Assembly: GCF_003671495.1 (NCBI RefSeq)
Contig: NZ_RCHN01000015.1
Span: 1-64,000 of the forward strand
Direction: 5' to 3'
Source of the DNA: Ketobacter sp.
Lineage (GTDB): Bacteria > Pseudomonadota > Gammaproteobacteria > Pseudomonadales > Ketobacteraceae
DNA: 64,000 nt
Both the position numbers and the translations under genes were made by a program. The notes under the pieces were generated by a model. The model did no database searches and was not told the origin of the DNA. It saw nothing but the letters and a program-made list of their open reading frames with translations. Below are positions 26,936 to 35,851 of the stretch, one piece after another. Within the stretch, counting starts at the first letter, position 1, and every line of letters begins with the position of its first letter.

Positions 26936-27008
26936 GCAATATCCAGTTTTGTTTTAAAGCCATGATGGCGCCGCAGAGTTGTATTTTTTCTGTACTACAC
27001 CATATAAT

Positions 27009-27027
27009 GCGAGTGATTATCATTTGC
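27009..27027. promoter_or_regulatory. Fur box 2 upstream of the sigma factor
   Basis: The core GTGATTATCATTTGC matches the right half of the Fur consensus well. It lies 36 bp before the GTG start of the sigma-factor gene, a position that would block transcription when iron is sufficient. Confidence 0.65.
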
Positions 27028-27062
27028 TGTTCAGCCGATCTGCCGTTTTGCAGGAGTGCATC

Positions 27063-27572
27063 GTGTCTGGTACCCCATCCGCCGAGTCTGTCGTTCTACA
27101 TACGTGGTACAACAACCACCATTACTGGCTGCTGAATGTAATCCGTCGCCGTGTCGGCTGTGTCACCACCGCCGAGGACCTTGCCCACGACGTGTTCGTG
27201 CGCCTGATGGGGAAAACCCTGCCGGCCCCGCTGCTGGAGCCGCGGGCCTACCTGGCGCGGGTAGCCCATGGCCTGGTGGTGGACCGGCAACGGCGCCAGA
27301 GGGTGGAACAGGCCTGGTTGGCGTCCCTCTCGGTGCTGAGCGAACAAGAGGCGCCCTCCCCGGAATCCCAGGTAATCATTATCGACACCCTGACCCGCAT
27401 CGACGCCCTGCTCCACCAGCTTGCCCCCCGACCCCGGCAGGTATTTCTGATGTCCCGCTTGGAGGGCATTGCCTATCAGGACATTGCCCAGACGCTGGAT
27501 GTATCCCTCAGCACCGTACAGAAAGACATGGCTCAGGCTCTGCGCCATTGCTACCAAGTATTGATGGGGTGA
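27063..27572 (+). CDS. FecI-type ECF sigma factor
   Basis: A 169-residue ECF sigma factor of the iron-starvation group. Region 2 includes CVTTAEDLAHDVFVRLM; region 4 includes LAPRPRQVFLMSRLEGIAYQDIAQTLDVSLSTVQKDMAQAL. I use the GTG at 27063, which has CAGGAG six bases upstream and sits after the second Fur box; the open frame extends upstream but without a better site. It is followed after 4 bp by the fecR-like anti-sigma gene and then a TonB receptor with a signalling domain, the classic surface-signalling order. Confidence 0.9.
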   Translation: MSGTPSAESVVLHTWYNNHHYWLLNVIRRRVGCVTTAEDLAHDVFVRLMGKTLPAPLLEPRAYLARVAHGLVVDRQRRQRVEQAWLASLSVLSEQEAPSPESQVIIIDTLTRIDALLHQLAPRPRQVFLMSRLEGIAYQDIAQTLDVSLSTVQKDMAQALRHCYQVLMG

Positions 27573-27576
27573 TGCA

Positions 27577-28560
27577 GTGAGCCTGAATGGAGAATCTTCA
27601 CTGGCCAAGCCGCTGACGGCCGAGGACTTGCCGGAAGCCGTACTGGAGCAGGCGTTTCACTGGGCGGTGATCATGGGGGACACCCAGGTCACCAGCACTG
27701 ACCGCAAGGGGTTCCAGGATTGGCTCCACGCGCACCCTCAACACCAGGCGGCCTGGCAACGTATCCAGGTGATTGAACAGGATTTCGCCCTGGTGCGACG
27801 TTCTGCCAAACGCAGCAGCGTCACGTTAAAGCGATTGAAACACCTGCGTCGAGAACGCCGCCGCCTGAAATTGGGGGCGACCCTGGCCCTTCTGCTGACC
27901 ATCGGTCTGGGCAGCTGGCTTGGTGGCAAATCCTGGCGTCATGACTACGCGACAGGTGTTGCGGAACAGGCGCTGCTGCGGCTGCCCGGCGGCGCCCTGG
28001 TGCACCTGAACGCCAATACCACCCTGGATATCGATCTCACGGCACAGGGACCCCAGCTGTACCTGCACAACGGTGAGATTCTGGTGGAATCCGCCTCTGC
28101 AGCGCCTGCGGACAAACCCCGGGTGCATACACGAGAGGCGGTGTTCACACCGGTCGGCACCCGCTTTCTGGTGGATCATGCGCCCGGCAGCAGTGAGCTG
28201 GCCGTCACCGACGGTAAGGTGAACATCGAAGCCCAAGGCCACCGCCAGCTCAGCGTGGCCGGAGAACGCTGGCGCGTGGATGAGTCCGGAGTTCACCTGC
28301 AAACCGGTGCTGGACTGACCCCCGGAGCCTGGACCGACAACCTGATTGAAGCCAACGACGCCAGGTTGGCGGAAGTGCTGGAGGCATTGGGCCAACACCG
28401 GCACGGTTGGATTCACTATCACCAGGACGTGGCAGATCTGCGCATCACTGGCGTCTTTCGGGTGGATGACACGGATTCTGCCCTGGCGTCCCTGGAGCAT
28501 ACGTTACCGATACAGGTGCAGATGGTGACCGACTGGCTGGTGCTCATCCGGCAAAAATAA
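27577..28560 (+). CDS. FecR-type anti-sigma/signal-transducing protein
   Basis: A 327-residue inner-membrane regulator that would relay receptor occupancy to the adjacent sigma factor. The cytoplasmic N-terminal domain has the FecR features AFHWAVIMGDTQVTSTDRKGFQ and HPQHQAAWQRI. One transmembrane helix follows at about residues 100-116 after a very basic stretch. The periplasmic part contains the FecR core (LRLPGGALVHLNANTTL, VFTPVGTRFLV, LAVTDGKVNI), and its last 70 residues resemble a secretin/TonB short domain (DLRITGVFRVDDTDSALASLE). It starts with GTG. Confidence 0.9.
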   Translation: MSLNGESSLAKPLTAEDLPEAVLEQAFHWAVIMGDTQVTSTDRKGFQDWLHAHPQHQAAWQRIQVIEQDFALVRRSAKRSSVTLKRLKHLRRERRRLKLGATLALLLTIGLGSWLGGKSWRHDYATGVAEQALLRLPGGALVHLNANTTLDIDLTAQGPQLYLHNGEILVESASAAPADKPRVHTREAVFTPVGTRFLVDHAPGSSELAVTDGKVNIEAQGHRQLSVAGERWRVDESGVHLQTGAGLTPGAWTDNLIEANDARLAEVLEALGQHRHGWIHYHQDVADLRITGVFRVDDTDSALASLEHTLPIQVQMVTDWLVLIRQK

Positions 28561-28641
28561 ATTCAATTTTTTTACCGGTTTTCCGGTCTCGTTCGGCATA
28601 GAGATAAAACACACCGATTTTCTTTTCCTTGGGGATTCTCT

Positions 28642-31071
28642 ATGCCGCAGTACACTCGTTCCGAACTGGCCCTGCTGGTGCTGGCTTCCGCCCTGACGTT
28701 GGGCGGCACCCAGTCCGCTTTGGCCGATACTTCCGCTTCCAGCTCATCCAATTCCAGGTCATCGAGTCCCAGTTCATCCAATCCTGGCCCCGGCCTGCAG
28801 GAGATCAATCTGCCGGCAGGGCCACTGGCCACTGCACTGAATACGCTGGCCCGTCAGTCCGGCCTGACGCTGGCGGCCGACCCCAGCCTGTTGGCAGGCC
28901 ATTCCGTGGCGGCCCTGAGCGGCCATTTCAGTGTACAGCAGGCACTGAACACACTGCTGGCAGGGACCGGATTGCAGGCCCGACAAACTGCGGCCAACAG
29001 TTACTCCATTGTGCAGGGAGACCCCGACTCCCTGCCACCGGTGGAGGTCAGTGCCAGCTACATTCCCACTGACCAGTTGCCCGCACCCTATGCCGGTGGC
29101 CAGGTGGCCCGGGGCGGCCGTCTGGGTTTGCTGGGTGAAACCGATATCATGGACGCGCCGTTCAGCATCACCAGCTACACCGAACAAACCATCGAAGATC
29201 AACAAGCCCGCAGCATCGCGGACGTGCTGGCCAACGAGCCGTCGGTACGCGCCGCCAGCGCCCGCACCAACATCAACGAAGACTTCACCATACGCGGCTT
29301 GGCGGTGCCCAGCCAGGATGTGGCCCTGAACGGCATGTACGGGTTGATGCCGTACTTTCGCGTGCCCATTGAAATGGCGGAACGTATCGAAGTACTGAAA
29401 GGCCCCAGCGCCCTGCTCAACGGCATGCCCCCCAGCGGGAGTATTGGCGGCAGCGTGAATGTGGTGCCTAAACGGGCCACGGACACGCCGCTCACCCGGC
29501 TTACGTTGGAATACCTCTCTGACTCCATCGCTGGCGCCCATGTGGATGTAGGGCGACGCTTTGGCGACAACAATGCCTTCGGCGTGCGCTTCAATGGCAT
29601 GCTGCGGGGAGGCGACTCCACCGTGGATTATCAGGAGGAGGATGACGAACTCTTCACCTTGGGCCTGGACTATCAGGGTGAACGGCTGCGGGCCAGCGCC
29701 GATTTTATCTACCAGCAGCAAGAGACCCAGGGCATGGTGCGACAATTCACCTTAGGCCCCGGTGTCACCGATTTGCCGGATGCCGCCGACGGCAACGTCA
29801 ACTACCCGGGCAGCTGGACCGACCTGGAGATGGAAGACAGTTCAGGGGTACTGCGCATTGAATACGACATCAACGATAGGGTGACTGTGTATGCCGGTGG
29901 CGGCACCCGCAGCAGCAGCATGGATGCCCTGGCCGGTAACCCGATGCTGATTAATAATGACGGCGACTATATGTATGGTCCCGCCTGGCAAATCTTCAAT
30001 GTGGATTCGGTCTCCTATGAAGCCGGCTTCAACATGGTGTTCAATACCGGCTCGATCAGCCATCAACTGAACCTGGGGGCAACCCGCGTGGACCAGGATG
30101 AGGAGATCTTCTTCGACTTCACCAGCTTTGCCCCCGGCACCGGCAACCTGTATGAATCCGATAACAGCCGCAGCGTCAGCACCGCTGGCATGCAAAGCAA
30201 TACGGTGCCCTGGGAAGACACCACGCTCACCAGTTATGCCCTGGCCGACACGCTGGGCTTTTTTGAAGACCGCCTCAAAGTCACCCTGGGTCTGCGCCAC
30301 CAACAAGTTGAGCTGCAGAATTACAGCTTTGTCACCGGCGACCCCACCACCGAGCCCTACGACGAATCCGAAGTCACCCCGGTGGTGGGCGTGGTCTACA
30401 AGCCCCAGGAAGAGATCTCCCTGTACGCCAATTACATCGAAGGGCTGAGCCCGGGCCCCAGAGCGCCAGTGGGCGTACCTACCGCCAACATTCCGCCATT
30501 TGAATCCAAGCAGACGGAAATCGGTGCCAAGGCGGATTGGGGACAGTTCGGCGGCTCCATCGCCCTGTACGAAATCAAGCAGCCCGGCGGAGAACTGGTC
30601 GGCACCCTGTTCGTCAGCAACGAGCAGCGCTTACGCGGTACCGAGCTGAGCGTGTTCGGCAATCCGGTGGACAACGTCCGTCTGCTTGGCGGGCTGTCGT
30701 GGATCGATTCCGAGTTGACCGAAACCAGCAACGCGGACAACCGTGGCAACCACGCCGTCGGCGTGCCGGAGCTGCAGCTGAATCTGGGCGGCGAATGGGA
30801 CACGCCGTTCTTCAGCGGATTCACCCTGACAGCGCGGGCCATTTACACCGGCGAACAATATGTAGACCCGGCCAATAACCTGGAAGTGGACCCGTGGACC
30901 CGACTGGATCTGGGCGCACGCTATCGCACCCGAATGATGGACAAACCGCTGGTACTGCGCCTGAACCTGGAGAACGCGCTCAACGAAAACTATTGGGGCG
31001 TAGCCACCGCAGGTTACCTGCACACCGGCGACGCCCGTACCTTGCTGATGTCCGCCAGCGTGGATTTATGA
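28642..31071 (+). CDS. TonB-dependent siderophore receptor with STN signalling domain
   Basis: An 809-residue outer-membrane receptor. After the signal peptide and a serine-rich linker, residues about 52-103 form an STN domain (LPAGPLATALNTLARQSG and VQQALNTLLAGTGL) that would contact the FecR-like protein. The plug domain follows (SITSYTEQTIEDQQARSIADVLANEPSV, ERIEVLKGPSALLNGMPPSGSIGG), then the beta-barrel. Together with the preceding sigma and FecR genes this makes an inducible ferric-siderophore uptake unit; the siderophore is unknown. The start has no strong ribosome site but is followed by a good signal peptide. Confidence 0.92.
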   Translation: MPQYTRSELALLVLASALTLGGTQSALADTSASSSSNSRSSSPSSSNPGPGLQEINLPAGPLATALNTLARQSGLTLAADPSLLAGHSVAALSGHFSVQQALNTLLAGTGLQARQTAANSYSIVQGDPDSLPPVEVSASYIPTDQLPAPYAGGQVARGGRLGLLGETDIMDAPFSITSYTEQTIEDQQARSIADVLANEPSVRAASARTNINEDFTIRGLAVPSQDVALNGMYGLMPYFRVPIEMAERIEVLKGPSALLNGMPPSGSIGGSVNVVPKRATDTPLTRLTLEYLSDSIAGAHVDVGRRFGDNNAFGVRFNGMLRGGDSTVDYQEEDDELFTLGLDYQGERLRASADFIYQQQETQGMVRQFTLGPGVTDLPDAADGNVNYPGSWTDLEMEDSSGVLRIEYDINDRVTVYAGGGTRSSSMDALAGNPMLINNDGDYMYGPAWQIFNVDSVSYEAGFNMVFNTGSISHQLNLGATRVDQDEEIFFDFTSFAPGTGNLYESDNSRSVSTAGMQSNTVPWEDTTLTSYALADTLGFFEDRLKVTLGLRHQQVELQNYSFVTGDPTTEPYDESEVTPVVGVVYKPQEEISLYANYIEGLSPGPRAPVGVPTANIPPFESKQTEIGAKADWGQFGGSIALYEIKQPGGELVGTLFVSNEQRLRGTELSVFGNPVDNVRLLGGLSWIDSELTETSNADNRGNHAVGVPELQLNLGGEWDTPFFSGFTLTARAIYTGEQYVDPANNLEVDPWTRLDLGARYRTRMMDKPLVLRLNLENALNENYWGVATAGYLHTGDARTLLMSASVDL

Positions 31072-31096
31072 TCACCCAGACCGTAGGAGTTTGAGC

Positions 31097-32242
31097 ATGA
31101 ACGTCAAGCTGTGGTTTCTGGTCCATAAGTGGACCAGCATTATCTGTACTGCGTTTCTTCTGTTGCTCTGTATCACCGGCCTGCCGCTGATTTTCAGCGA
31201 GGAAATCGAGCATGAGCTGGGGGATCAGGTGACAGCCCCACCCATGCCCGAGGACACCCCGCACACCAGTCTGGATCGCGTGGCGGAGGCCGCCAGGGCA
31301 CAACGCCCGGGGGAGCATATCCGCTTCATGTTCTGGGATAACGACCATCATCCCAATCAAGTGCTGGTGCTGATGGCGGAATCCATGGATGCGCCCCCGG
31401 ACGCCAATTCCGGGGTGGTGGTGGACTCGCGCACCGCCCTGGTACTGGATGAACCCAAGCTGGATGAAGGCCTGATGTACATACTCTTCAAACTGCATGT
31501 GGACCTGTTCGCCGGTTTGCCGGGAATGCTATTTCTGGGCTTTATGGGGTTGTTGTTTGCGGTTGCCGTCATCTCCGGCGTGGTGCTTTATACCCCGTTC
31601 ATGCGCAAACTGGACTTCGGCACCGTGCGCAAACATCGCAGCACACGGCTGAAGTGGCTGGATCTGCATAATCTGCTGGGCGTGGTGACGCTGGTGTGGG
31701 CGCTGGTGGTGGGCGTCACCGGCACCATCAATACCCTGAGCCAGATTGTGGTGGCGATCTGGCAGCAGGATCAGATGGCGGAAATGACCGCCGCCTATCA
31801 GGACCTGCCGCCGCCGCAACAGATCGGCTCTGTACAACGGGCCCGGGAAGCCGCCCTGGCTGCGGTACCGGACATGAACCTGAGCCTGATCGCCTGGCCC
31901 GGCTCACAGTTCTCCAGCCCCCATCATTACACCGTGTTCCTGCACGGCAACACCCCGGTCACCTCGCGCCTGCTGCAGCCCGCCCTGGTGGACGCCGTAA
32001 CCGGTGAACTGACCGACACCCGGGAAATGCCCTGGTATGTCAAAACCCTGTTCCTGTCGCAACCGCTGCATTTCGGGGACTACGGCGGCATGCCGTTGAA
32101 AATCATCTGGGCCCTGCTCGATATCATCACCATCATTGTCCTCGGCAGTGGACTGTATCTCTGGTTGGGGCGAGGCAGTACCGTCTCCCGTCCCGTGGAC
32201 GAAATTGAATCCGGTGGTCTGGCAGAAGGAAACATCACATGA
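31097..32242 (+). CDS. PepSY-associated membrane protein
   Basis: A 381-residue inner-membrane protein of the PepSY-TM family often linked to siderophore receptors, where members are thought to reduce or release iron from the siderophore. Four main hydrophobic segments are visible: LWFLVHKWTSIICTAFLLLLCITG at the N-terminus, the GMLFLGFMGLLFAVAVISG region, DLHNLLGVVTLVWALVVG, and the C-terminal IIWALLDIITIIVLGSGLYLW. Histidines in these helices (HKW, LHVD, DLHN) may bind haem. It lies 25 bp after the receptor and overlaps the next small gene by 4 bp. Confidence 0.88.
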   Translation: MNVKLWFLVHKWTSIICTAFLLLLCITGLPLIFSEEIEHELGDQVTAPPMPEDTPHTSLDRVAEAARAQRPGEHIRFMFWDNDHHPNQVLVLMAESMDAPPDANSGVVVDSRTALVLDEPKLDEGLMYILFKLHVDLFAGLPGMLFLGFMGLLFAVAVISGVVLYTPFMRKLDFGTVRKHRSTRLKWLDLHNLLGVVTLVWALVVGVTGTINTLSQIVVAIWQQDQMAEMTAAYQDLPPPQQIGSVQRAREAALAAVPDMNLSLIAWPGSQFSSPHHYTVFLHGNTPVTSRLLQPALVDAVTGELTDTREMPWYVKTLFLSQPLHFGDYGGMPLKIIWALLDIITIIVLGSGLYLWLGRGSTVSRPVDEIESGGLAEGNIT

Positions 32243-32442
32243 ACAATACCGTTGGCAGCTCGTCCCAGCGCCGCAGCCTGTGGCAGATTTTCCGCACGCC
32301 GTTCTGGGTGGGTGTACTCAGCGCCGTGGGACTGGTGTCGGCGCTCCTGGGAGACGGCTGGATGGACGCCGTCTCCTGGATTGGCCTGGCCATTCCGGTG
32401 GTGCTGTGTGCCCGCTATACCTGGGGCAGAACAGACAGCTGA
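32239..32442 (+). CDS. Small membrane protein after the PepSY gene
   Basis: A 67-residue protein with two hydrophobic segments (FWVGVLSAVGLVSALLG and AVSWIGLAIPVVLCARYTW). It overlaps the PepSY gene by 4 bp (ATGA), so it is co-translated. Small proteins of this type commonly accompany PepSY-TM proteins in iron-uptake operons; specific function unknown. Confidence 0.8.
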   Translation: MNNTVGSSSQRRSLWQIFRTPFWVGVLSAVGLVSALLGDGWMDAVSWIGLAIPVVLCARYTWGRTDS

Positions 32443-32514
32443 GCTGCTGTCTGCCCCGCGTCCTCCTCTCCATCTGTAACCCCCATTCACCCGCTCGTCG
32501 CTCCGCCTAAAAAT

Positions 32515-32533
32515 CGTAATGATTATCATTTGC
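32515..32533. promoter_or_regulatory. Fur box upstream of the haem receptor
   Basis: TAATGATTATCATTTGC, a strong match to the Fur consensus, 64 bp before the receptor start. With the second, weaker box at 32560 it implies iron control of the whole haem operon. Confidence 0.75.
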
Positions 32534-32559
32534 ACAAAGATCTTTAATTCTGTATTGTT

Positions 32560-32578
32560 GCTAATAATTCTCATTTGC
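32560..32578. promoter_or_regulatory. Second Fur-like box upstream of the haem receptor
   Basis: TAATAATTCTCATTTGC, a partial Fur match 18 bp before the receptor ATG, overlapping the expected promoter/start region. Confidence 0.5.
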
Positions 32579-32596
32579 ATATAAATCTTCTCGCCT

Positions 32597-34633
32597 ATGT
32601 GGACATTTCGACTCACGCTGCGCCCGGTGCGCGGCGCACTGCTGATGTTGTTAATCACCCCCGTTGCCCGGCTGCAGGGGGCAGAGCTGGACCTGATGCT
32701 GGATCGGGTCGTGGTGACCGGCACCCGCACTGAACAGATGATGGTGGATTCTCCGGTGCGCACGGAAGTGATCGACCGCCAGGACATTGAGCGTCAACAC
32801 GCCCGCAATCTGCAGGAAGCCCTGCAGGTGTTGCCGGGGGCCCTGCTCAACAAAATCCACGGCAAAACCGGCTACGAAGTCTGGCTGCAGGGTATCGACA
32901 GCAACCGGGTACTGGTGCTGATAGACGGCGAGCCGGTCTCCGCCAGCACCGGTTCCTCGGTGGACCTGTCCCAGATCGGCAGCGTCAACATTGAACGCAT
33001 TGAAGTGGTCAAGGGTGCCACCTCAGCCCTGTACGGCAGCAACGCCATGGGCGGTGTCATCAACATCATCACTCGCCAATCCGATCAGCCTCTGAGTTAT
33101 GCCCTGCGCGGCGACCTGGGCAGCTACGGGGATCAGAACATCAACGGCGATCCCTCCAGCCATGCCCAGCGCAGCGCCGCCGGTTATCTGGCAGCCCGGC
33201 ACGACCTGTGGTACGGCAACCTGAATTTCGACGGCGTGGACAGCGACGGCTTCCAGCCCTACCCCTCCAGCTGGGATCAGCTGGGCCCCACCAGTCAGAA
33301 AGGCACCGTTCGGGGCAAACTGGGATTCACCCCAAGCCAGGGCCAGGACCTGTTCCTCGCCGCCGAGCTGTACGACGAGGATACGGAATACCGCTATACC
33401 GAACCCAACCCCGGCAATCCGGATTACCGCACCAAGCGGGAACAGGCCACCCGCACCACCTACCGCGCGGGCGGCACCTGGCAGGGGCAGGCGTTCGGGG
33501 AGCTGAGTATCAAGCTGTTTTCGGAAACCTTCGAAGACACCACCGAGCAGGACAGCGCCGCCACTGCATTCCTGGAACAACAGCGCGAGGCGGAGCTGGA
33601 AACCAACAAGCTGATGTCCCAGTGGACGCTGAACTTAGGCCACAACCATCGCCTTACCAGCGGGCTCGACTATGCTGAAGAATCCCTCAGCCAGTCACGC
33701 CTGAAGCGCAGCAGCGCCACCGAGGTCGAGATTGATTCCGAACTGGCTGGCCAGCAACCGCAACGGGATAACCTGGAGCTGTTCCTGCAGGATGAAATCT
33801 TCATCGGTGAACGCCTGCGGGTATTGCCCGGCGTACGTTACCAGTCCGACAGCGACTTTGGTGACCACGTCACCCCCAAGATCAACGGCAGCTATGACCT
33901 GGGTGCCCTAAACTCGGATCACACCAACATGTTGCGGGTCGGCATCGGCCAGGGTTACCGGGTTCCCAATCTGAAAGAACGCTACTATCTGTTTGATCAT
34001 TCCGAGCACGGTTATGTGGTCAACGGCAATCCGGAACTGCAGCCGGAATCCTCCGACAGTGTGCAACTGGGTTGGGTCTACGCCACGCCCAACCTGTTCC
34101 AGTTTGAGATCAATTTCTACTACAACAAACTCACCGACCTGATCGAAACCGGGTTGGTGGAGCCGGCGTCGGCGGACAATGACTGGATCACCCAATTTGC
34201 CTACGTGAATGTGGCGGAAGCGGAGACCCGGGGCGGCGAATTCAGTACCCGCATCACCCCCACGGCCAACACCCGCTTCAATCTGGCCTACACCTATCTG
34301 GAAGCCAAGGACCTCACCACCGGCAACGATCTTGGCAAGCGCCCCCGGCATCAGGTGAAGGGCGGCATCGACTACAACCCATGGTCACCCCTCACCCTGA
34401 GCCTGTTGGGCCAGTGGCAAAGCGATGCCTGGTATGACCTGGAGAACCAGCACAAATCTCCCGCCTGGAGTCGGTTCGATTTCAAGCTGAACTACCAAAT
34501 CACCCGCCAGCTGAAACTGTATGGCGGCGTCGACAACCTCACCGACACCCAGCGGGATTTCACCAACAGCTTTGATCTGCGTCCGGATGAAGGGCGTTTT
34601 ATGTATCTGGGCTTACAACTTGGCAATGACTGA
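32597..34633 (+). CDS. TonB-dependent haem receptor, HmuR-like
   Basis: A 678-residue outer-membrane receptor with a signal peptide, a TonB box region (DRVVVTGTRTEQ) and a plug domain (VLVLIDGEPVSA, RIEVVKGATSALYGSNAMGGVINIITR). The barrel contains YRVPNLKERYYLFDHSEHGYVVNGNP, which matches the FRAP-x-His-NPNL-type signature of haem receptors, including the conserved His. It is the first gene of a haem operon with an HmuY-like lipoprotein and HmuSTUV genes behind it, which supports haem as substrate. Two Fur-like boxes precede it. The ATG at 32597 has a weak ribosome site. Confidence 0.88.
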   Translation: MWTFRLTLRPVRGALLMLLITPVARLQGAELDLMLDRVVVTGTRTEQMMVDSPVRTEVIDRQDIERQHARNLQEALQVLPGALLNKIHGKTGYEVWLQGIDSNRVLVLIDGEPVSASTGSSVDLSQIGSVNIERIEVVKGATSALYGSNAMGGVINIITRQSDQPLSYALRGDLGSYGDQNINGDPSSHAQRSAAGYLAARHDLWYGNLNFDGVDSDGFQPYPSSWDQLGPTSQKGTVRGKLGFTPSQGQDLFLAAELYDEDTEYRYTEPNPGNPDYRTKREQATRTTYRAGGTWQGQAFGELSIKLFSETFEDTTEQDSAATAFLEQQREAELETNKLMSQWTLNLGHNHRLTSGLDYAEESLSQSRLKRSSATEVEIDSELAGQQPQRDNLELFLQDEIFIGERLRVLPGVRYQSDSDFGDHVTPKINGSYDLGALNSDHTNMLRVGIGQGYRVPNLKERYYLFDHSEHGYVVNGNPELQPESSDSVQLGWVYATPNLFQFEINFYYNKLTDLIETGLVEPASADNDWITQFAYVNVAEAETRGGEFSTRITPTANTRFNLAYTYLEAKDLTTGNDLGKRPRHQVKGGIDYNPWSPLTLSLLGQWQSDAWYDLENQHKSPAWSRFDFKLNYQITRQLKLYGGVDNLTDTQRDFTNSFDLRPDEGRFMYLGLQLGND

Positions 34634-34646
34634 CAGGAGCCATCAC

Positions 34647-35840
34647 ATGCACAGCGTTTTGCAACCCATTACCCGATATTGTTCCATTCCCCTACTCTGT
34701 GCCGGGCTGCTTGGCCTGGGCGGTTGCGGCGGCAGTTCCAGCGGTTCTGACGATGGCGAAACCGAACGGGGCAGCAGCGACCCCGGGGCTCAATACGAAA
34801 GCGCCAGCCTGGACGCCAGCGTGGCAACCGCATACACCTATTTCAACCTGGACAGCGGCACCGTCATGGCGCTGACCGACTCCGAAGCAGCGGCCTCCAC
34901 CGACTGGCACATCGCGTTCAGCCGTTACAACGTAATCCTGAACGGGGGTGACTCCGGCCCCGGCAACGTCAGCGGTGCACTGGCAGCGGCACAAGACGAT
35001 TTCTACAGCTCAGCGACGGAGCCCAACGCCAGTGTGTTCCTGAATGCCACACCCGACAGCGAGCTGGAACATCTGCTGGCCAGCTATGATCTGGACGCGC
35101 TGAGTTTCGCCAGCGATGAAAAGGCCTCCGCCATTCAGGCCAGCGGCGCCCTGTCCGGCACCCAGCTGGATATGGGCTGGTACCTGTACGACTTCACCAC
35201 TCACGTCATCAGCCTCAACGCGGACAACTGGTGGCTGCTGCGTTCCGCCGAAGGCAACAGTTATGGGCTGTTTCATGCCACCGCCCTCAGTTACGACAGC
35301 GTCAACGGTCTGGACGTCACTTTCGAGTTTGATGTGCAGCCCTCGGGCACCGTGCAATTCACCAGCGGCGCCAGCTTCAGCGCCCATATCCCCAGTGCCG
35401 GCGGTGAGGCCTGTTTCGATTTTGACAGCGACAGCAGCGTCGACTGTGCCACCGCCAACTGGGATCTGAAACTGGAAATCGCCGGCCGTAACTGGAACCT
35501 GTGGACCCACAGCGGCATCACCGCCAACGGCAATGGTGGTGCATTTGGCCCCTTGGCCACCGCCGACGCGGATCTTTACACCTCGGCCACCACCTCCCCG
35601 GACGGGCAGGACATCCGCTTCCTGTACAGTGTTGATCGCAGCGCCGGCGTGTTCACCGACAACAGCTGGTATGAGTACAACCTGTCCGGTGCGCACAAGT
35701 TGTGGCCCAACTACCGCGTGTACATGATCGACACCGACAACACCTCCGACACCGCCCCAGTCTACGCCCTGCAGATCACCAGCTATTACTCCAACGCGGG
35801 CGCCAGCGGTTTCCCCAATATCCGATATCGACAGCAATGA
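34647..35840 (+). CDS. HmuY-like haem-binding lipoprotein
   Basis: A 397-residue exported lipoprotein with a signal peptide ending in the lipobox LGGC and a serine/glycine/acid-rich linker. It holds what looks like two copies of an HmuY-type beta domain. The first includes TYFNLDSGTVMALTD and DWHIAFSRYNVILNGGDSGPG; the second includes NWDLKLEIAGRNWNLWTHSGITANGNGGAFGP. HmuY proteins are surface haemophores that deliver haem to a HmuR receptor. The receptor lies 13 bp upstream, and cytoplasmic haem-handling genes follow. I cannot pick the haem ligands with confidence. It overlaps an ATG of the next gene. Confidence 0.75.
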   Translation: MHSVLQPITRYCSIPLLCAGLLGLGGCGGSSSGSDDGETERGSSDPGAQYESASLDASVATAYTYFNLDSGTVMALTDSEAAASTDWHIAFSRYNVILNGGDSGPGNVSGALAAAQDDFYSSATEPNASVFLNATPDSELEHLLASYDLDALSFASDEKASAIQASGALSGTQLDMGWYLYDFTTHVISLNADNWWLLRSAEGNSYGLFHATALSYDSVNGLDVTFEFDVQPSGTVQFTSGASFSAHIPSAGGEACFDFDSDSSVDCATANWDLKLEIAGRNWNLWTHSGITANGNGGAFGPLATADADLYTSATTSPDGQDIRFLYSVDRSAGVFTDNSWYEYNLSGAHKLWPNYRVYMIDTDNTSDTAPVYALQITSYYSNAGASGFPNIRYRQQ

Positions 35841-35851
35841 GGGAGCCAGCA

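Noticed and set aside
28574-28587. ACCGG/CCGGT hairpin before the siderophore receptor
   Set aside because: The T run precedes rather than follows the stem on the plus strand and the stem is only 5 bp, so it is not a credible terminator.
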